This document shows, one piece after another, positions 59,607 to 64,000 of a stretch of DNA of 64,000 bases. This DNA is from Cryptomeria japonica. Taxonomy: Eukaryota; Streptophyta; Pinopsida; Cupressales; Cupressaceae. Numbering within the stretch: the first letter of the stretch is position 1; every line of letters begins with the position of its first letter. The notes under the pieces are model-generated. The model did not search any database. It saw nothing but the letters and a program-made list of their open reading frames with translations, and was not told the DNA's origin. Both the position numbers and the translations under genes were made by a program. Location: the NCBI RefSeq assembly GCF_030272615.1, contig NC_081412.1, forward strand, positions 692,674,083-692,738,082. Reading direction: 5' to 3'.

Positions 59607-61421
59607 TTAGGAGATATCACTTGTGCTTTGAATGCATAGTGTTGATCCATGGTCTTCTTCCTCCATGCGTTCATTCTTCTTCCCATTTTCAGATTTGGGA
59701 GTAGGTCTTTCCTTCTTCTGTTGATGGGTCCTTCCATTTCCTAATTCTTCATTGCAACTAGAAGTAGTTCTATAGTAGCACACAACATCCATACTAACCT
59801 CATGACAAGGGAACCTTCTGATGTACCGGTTCACTCTTCTTCTTCTTGTCATGTCATTGCAGCCATTACCCGGTCTCCTTGGATACCTTGTTGGATTAGG
59901 AACACCACTCATCTTGTTCCAAGTAGGTCTTTTCTTTCCATATGCTCTGTTTTCTCCTTTTTGTAGAGCATGGCCATTTTGTCAGCCTCCATGTAACTGC
60001 AGGTTCCTCTTCTTGCATTCAAACTTTTTATGGCCAAATCCATTGTAGCTATGACAACCAATCTTTTCATAACTGGGAGAAGGGTCATGCATGTATCTAA
60101 TTTTGGATACACCCTTCTTGTAAGCATGATTTCTATGAAATCCTATATTATCCTTTATGGATCTCATTCTACACTCCCTTTTCTTATGGCTAGAAATATT
60201 ACATGTAGAACAATAACTGGTAAAGGATGGCATATGACTTACATATTTTTTCTACCATGTATGAGAGGATCTTGTCAGTTTTGCATCCCCATATTTTCCT
60301 CTTTAGGAATGGACCCCTTGTTGTCTATTCTGAGCACCTCTCTCATCTGATCTCTTCTTCTTCTCCCATACATGCTTCCCCCTATGAGTGGTAGCATTTC
60401 TTTGCCCTCTACCAGTAGAGGGTCTCCTTTGTTGCTTCCTCATCTTCTTGCTTCCGATGAGGTTTTCTTCTGCCATCTTCCCCTTACCTTTGGGATCTGT
60501 ATGGAGATTCCTCCTTGCAGCATTGATCTTTACTTTTGTCTGGAAGTCCACACCTATTGTGGTTAGGTCAATCTCTTTTAGAGGATCACTCCTAACTGGA
60601 GAGGTCTGGCCTTTGTTTTCTTCAAGCAACCATTGAAGTTTCTTGTCTTTTATTTCTAGCTGAGAGGATATATCTTCACACTAGCATACCTTGGTGTCTT
60701 TTTCCTAAGTCTTGAACTCTAAGATGCATTTCTCTGATTCTTCAAGGCATTTGACTAACTGGTTTTGTTCCACAATAGCAACATTCTTCAATAGCTTGTA
60801 TTCTATTTTAACTCTATTGAGTTCTTCAAGTGTATTTACAAGCTCTCCTTCAAGGTCAACTTCACCTGCTTCTTCATCATCAGAGGGATCTTGATGGCAA
60901 GAACTATCTGTCATGTCTTCCTCTTTGTCATCATCACTGCTCAACCCATCTTGTTGAGGAGTGGTGGTTGCATAGCCACTTTCAGATTCTTGAGCCATAA
61001 AGAGTTGAGCTCCTTCCTCTTTACTGGCGTGCCTGCAGAAAGATCTATCTTCCTCATCTAGATAAATATGAGATGTATTTCTCATATTTCCTTCAAATGC
61101 AGGATCTACTATTAAGGGTTCATTTCCATAGAGCTTCTTCAATTTTTCCCATAAGCTCTTTGTTGTTTTACACATGTCCACCTATGAAGAGACGTCACCG
61201 GTGAGTGCACTGAAAATAGCCTTCATGGCTTCTTCATTACATTGGTTTCTTCTTTCTTCTACACATCTAGTAGGAAGACTAACCTTTCTAGGGAGACTGT
61301 CCACTACTGACATCCACACATCAAACCCTAAAGAGGATAAGAAAACTTCCATTCTGCAACTCCAAATAGAAAAATTTGAACCATCAAATATTGGGGCAGA
61401 GATAGATACTGAACAAACCAT
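59607..61421 (-). pseudogene. gag of element G
   Basis: One frame of about 604 codons with stops but no frameshift. It starts MVCSVSISAPIFDGSNFSIW at 61421, the copia gag opening. WEKLKKLYGN follows near 61140. Then come an acidic stretch (SSDDDKEEDMTDSS), a coiled coil (LEGELVNTLEELNRVKIEYK) and a basic segment (RRPSTGRGQRNATTHRGK). Two zinc knuckles follow: CSTCNISSHKKREC intact, and CHSYNGFGHKKFEC with the second Cys changed to Tyr. Stops are TAG at 61182, about 60705, about 60685 and about 60252, TAA near 60303 and TGA near 59980. Only gag is encoded, and its frame is better kept than any pol here. Confidence 0.88.
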
Positions 61422-61478
61422 TATGTCCTTAGGCCAGAATCTACCCAAATTGGTGAATACTCTTCTAACTGGGAACTT

Positions 61479-61491
61479 GCCTCTAATACCA
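61479..61491 (-). promoter_or_regulatory. Primer binding site of element G
   Basis: The minus strand reads TGGTATTAGAGGC, the Met-type site with changes, two bases after the LTR end at 61494. Confidence 0.87.
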
Positions 61492-61493
61492 AT

Positions 61494-61795
61494 TGTTAAA
61501 CACAATGCACCACTGAGAGGGGGAGGGGGTGAATCAGTGGTTCTCAAAACTTTCCTTTTTGGCTTTCCTTTGTGAGCAACACCAGTTTGTGAATCAAGCA
61601 CAAAGAAGACTTACTGGTTAATAATGAGACTAACTTAAATATACACACACACATAAGGAGACATCACATAACACCAACATATACAAGGAAAACCCAAGAT
61701 GGGAAAAACCTTGGTGAGAAATGTTGCTAGAGACTACTGCTCCAATCCAACCTCATAGTAAAACACAGTTACAAAGTTTAGGGCACCAACCCAAG
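61494..61795 (-). repeat. Truncated 5' LTR of element G
   Basis: Matches 42469-42770 with scattered changes and stops at CACCAACCCAAG, where element L begins. Confidence 0.88.
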
Positions 61796-62755
61796 ATTTT
61801 TGGATGAGATTGATTGAAAGGTCAAACAGATTGATCAAGAGGTGGAACTCAGGTGATCTCACATGAAAATTGATAGTTGAACTATTGATTATAGGAGTGA
61901 AACTCAATAGATTGAATAGACTATTTGAGTCAACTGATTGAGAAAAAGCTGATTGAGGGAAGAAAAAGGACGATTGGAGGAAATAAAGAAGATGACAAAG
62001 AAAGCTTAATTTAGAAAAAGCTAACTAAAAGATGGAAATAGAGATTGGAGAGATAAATGATTTAATTAATTAATTGATTGAATTAATTAATTTAGCATGT
62101 GCCTCCATTTAGATTTAGATTTTCAATTTAATCTTTGCATGATATTTATTCAAATAATTGAATTTATTTTAATTCAATTTAATATTTCAATATATTTAGA
62201 ACTTGACTTTGATTTTCAATTTGGTTTTTGAAATCATGCACATGTATTTGAATTTGGAAGAAATTAGAAGAATATGAAATTAAATGAAATTAGAATTTGG
62301 GGATTTGGAATTGGAGAATAATTAATTAATTAATTAATTTAAAGAAACTATTCAATTATTTAGAAATTGAATTTAATTAAATAATAAAGATTATTTAATT
62401 TAAAGGATTAAATCATAATTAATTAAATAATTAATATTTAATTAATATTTAAAAAAGGGTTGAATGATTAGAGAGATAGAAATTGAAATAATTCGTAATT
62501 ATTTAAATAATAAAGATTATTTAAATTGGGGAATTAATCATAATTAATTAAATAATAAATATTTAATTAATAATAGAAAATGGTTAAATGATTAAATGAT
62601 GAAAGAATAAGAATAGAATAATTAGTAAGATGGTGACGAAATATGAAATTAGAAGAATATGATTAATTAACTTAATTAAATAATTAAAGAATTATTTAAT
62701 CAATTAGAGGAATAATTAGTACATGATCAATGAGACATTTTTAGGTGTCTATACA
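61796..62755 (-). repeat. Inverted first part of element L LTR
   Basis: On the minus strand it begins TGTATAGACACCTAAAAATG at 62755, equal to the start of K's LTR. It is very AT-rich with AATTAATTAATT runs. Near its other end is GTGAGATCAC, close to GGTGAGATCGA in K just before the K counterpart of the following piece. It lies head-to-head with the rest of the LTR. Confidence 0.72.
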
Positions 62756-62956
62756 TACCACAAAGAAGAGAAGAGCAATGGAAGTGATATGCAATCTTGG
62801 AATGGGGAGTTTCATTCAATTATTTTAATTCCTATTTGATATTGCATTATTTCATTGTCTTGTTTGTTTGATTCTTTGATTAGATAGGGATTCATGATTT
62901 CCCTTTGATTTCTAATGGATATATTGTTAATAAGATGAATTTTACATGCATATACA
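62756..62956 (+). repeat. Last part of element L LTR, normal orientation
   Basis: AAAGAAGAGAAGAGCAATGGA resembles GAAGAGGAAAGAAGAACAATGGA of K's LTR at the same distance scale from the end. It ends TATACA, complementary to the TGTATA at 62755, three bases before the primer site. Confidence 0.7.
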
Positions 62957-62959
62957 TTT

Positions 62960-62978
62960 TGGTGAGCCTGACATGAAC
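62960..62978 (+). promoter_or_regulatory. Primer binding site of element L
   Basis: TGGTGAGCCTGACATGAAC, matching K's site except for four transitions. Confidence 0.7.
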
Positions 62979-63089
62979 TAACAACAATTTAACCTTTTCT
63001 ATTTTCTATGTGGTTTTGTAGATCCTACGGATTTTTATTTTTTATTTTTTATTTTTTGCATGTTGCACGAATTTTGAGAATAGATTCTT

Positions 63090-63245
63090 TGTCACACAAT
63101 CGAACTTACATCATCACACAATTGGATAGACAACATTATGCATTCAACCCTTCGGGGTCACGCATTCGTTCTGATAGGGTTACGCAATCGCCCTGTCCAG
63201 ATCGCACAATCGCCCTTTCTAGATCACACATTCGTAGGAAGCATT
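63090..63245 (+). repeat. Degenerate array in L leader
   Basis: CACACAATCG, CACACAATTGG, ATGCATTCAACCC, CACGCATTCG, ACGCAATCGCCCTGT, GCACAATCGCCCT and CACACATTCG follow one another every 18-26 bp. A second, looser cluster (ATGCATTAGCTCTGTC, ATGCATTCACTCTGTG, ATGCATTCGGTCT, ACGCATTTGCTTCTGTC) lies at 63680-63800. Confidence 0.65.
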
Positions 63246-63396
63246 GTTGATTAATTTTTTCTTCCGTCTATTATTTCATCTATCTAATTCTATCTAAAAC
63301 TGGGTTAATCTAGAATCAAATTGCTTCTATTTCATCATTTGATTATAACAGTTTATGGCAGGAAAAATATAGTTCAGGAGTTTAGGTTCAAGAAGG

Positions 63397-63609
63397 ATGA
63401 AACAACGAAGAAGAGAAGCCAAATGCTATCAAAAGGTTCTCCAGGCAGAAAAATTGATATAGGATTCGGAAGAGCAACTGGCCTTGGATAGATATAATAG
63501 CTTAGTTCTTTCTTATCAAGTTAAATATGATCTAATCAATATTAAATGGATGATAAGAGATTTGGCTAGGGCTTCACAATTGGTTTTGCAGGTTCCTGAT
63601 CGGGTTTAG
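63397..63609 (+). pseudogene. Small basic helical ORF in element L
   Basis: 70 codons, starting MKQRRREAKCYQKVLQAEKL, with one internal TAG (63460) and a final TAG (63607). Highly charged and helical in look. I recognise no family. It may be the start of the element's first ORF or a chance frame. Confidence 0.35.
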
Positions 63610-64000
63610 TTTTCTTATATTTTTTAGTTTTTAACTTTTATTGTTGTCTGCATGTCTGTCATGCAATAATCAATCAGATATCATCATGCATTAGCTCTGT
63701 CAAAATTATGCATTCACTCTGTGAAGTTCATGCATTCGGTCTATAAGTATCATGCAATTGAACATGTATTGTTACGCATTTGCTTCTGTCAAGTTTTGAG
63801 TTTCTTTTCTCTGTTAGTTTGGTTTTACTACTAATGTTCTATTTATAGCCTGTGGTAGATTCACAAAGAGGATTAGATTAGTATTTTTTGCATGCATCAT
63901 CTCACACTTCACTTTTTGGTGCTTAAAATCAACAACAGTTAAAATGGACATGCATGGATAATTTCACACTTCGTTGTTGGTGCTTAAAATGAAGGGGATA
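63610..64000 (+). other. Interior of element L at the window edge
   Basis: No coding frame. Holds the second cluster of GCATTC-type words (63680-63800) and, near the end, a repeated phrase: TCACACTTC...GGTGCTTAAAAT at about 63902 and 63962. Confidence 0.4.

Larger units (their letters stand above)
42469..61795 (-). mobile_element. Element G: gag-only copia-like element, split by element B
   Basis: Minus strand: truncated 5' LTR 61795-61494, primer site 61491-61479, gag 61421-59607, non-coding tail, polypurine tract about 58562-58550, 3' LTR 58549-58014 continuing at 44004-42469 after element B. The LTR pieces at 42469 and 61494 align over about 300 bp. The interior is only about 2.9 kb with no protease, integrase or RT, so it is non-autonomous with gag only. 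It lies inside E. Element L truncates its 5' LTR at 61795. Confidence 0.85.
61796..64000 (+). mobile_element. Element L: K-family LTR element with a rearranged LTR
   Basis: Plus strand. An LTR in two pieces (61796-62755 inverted, 62756-62956 normal) is followed by primer site 62960-62978 and an interior that runs off the window. The LTR terminus (TGTATAGACACCTAAAAATG), the last part of the LTR and the primer site all have counterparts in element K. It inserted into G's 5' LTR. No known retroelement domain is seen in the 1 kb of interior. Confidence 0.7.

Noticed and set aside
62756-62956. A separate element starting at 62756
   Set aside because: The sequence resembles the last part of K's LTR and runs straight into a matching primer site, so it is better read as the end of L's own LTR.
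63090-63245. A CRISPR-like array
   Set aside because: Units are short, degenerate and without regular spacers, in plant retroelement DNA; nothing else supports it.

Overview
This window looks like plant nuclear DNA from a large, repeat-rich genome. A gymnosperm is my guess from the density, age and nesting of the elements; the sequence does not prove it. I found no convincing host gene, rRNA or tRNA gene in 64 kb. Almost all of it is LTR retrotransposons inserted into one another. All are broken by stops, frameshifts or truncation. I name them A-L for reference.

Layout. 1-7085: element K, minus strand, unusual; LTR 5565-7085, a non-Met primer site and a Gln/Pro-rich ORF. It cuts the 3' LTR of element A. 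7086-16228: element A, minus; copia-like ends but no protease, integrase or reverse transcriptase. Instead it has a gag remnant plus a long unknown ORF in two blocks separated by a possible intron. 16229-18602: Ty3/gypsy pol (J, minus). 18603-29614: element I, plus; LTR about 4.5 kb and a gag-plus-acidic-tail ORF without pol. 29612-33925: 3' part of a copia element (H, plus) with a solo LTR in its RNase H. 33926-34609 and 39712-40691: unclassified DNA holding copia element D (34610-39711, minus).

40692-61795 is a four-deep nest. E (plus copia) holds a SINE-like insertion and also G, a gag-only minus element. G's 3' LTR is split by B (plus copia, 44005-58013), and B's gag-pol is split by C (minus copia, 46562-53216). 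Removing C and one target-site copy restores B's reading frame. B is flanked by perfect GTTGT repeats. 61796-64000: element L, K family, plus; most of its LTR is inverted, with one breakpoint exactly at the LTR terminus.

How the parts relate. B, C, D, H and J are decayed autonomous types (copia order PR-INT-RT-RH, or gypsy order RT-RH-INT). A, I and G keep LTRs, primer sites and some gag but lack enzymes, so they presumably depended on such relatives. K and L reach beyond the window and show no pol here. Most premature stops are TAG where Gln is expected, as would follow from deamination of methylated CAG sites. The copia LTRs share a short hairpin-plus-GGTTTTTCC module and a CACCCCC-rich 3' end. 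All domain calls come from reading translations by eye; no database search was run.
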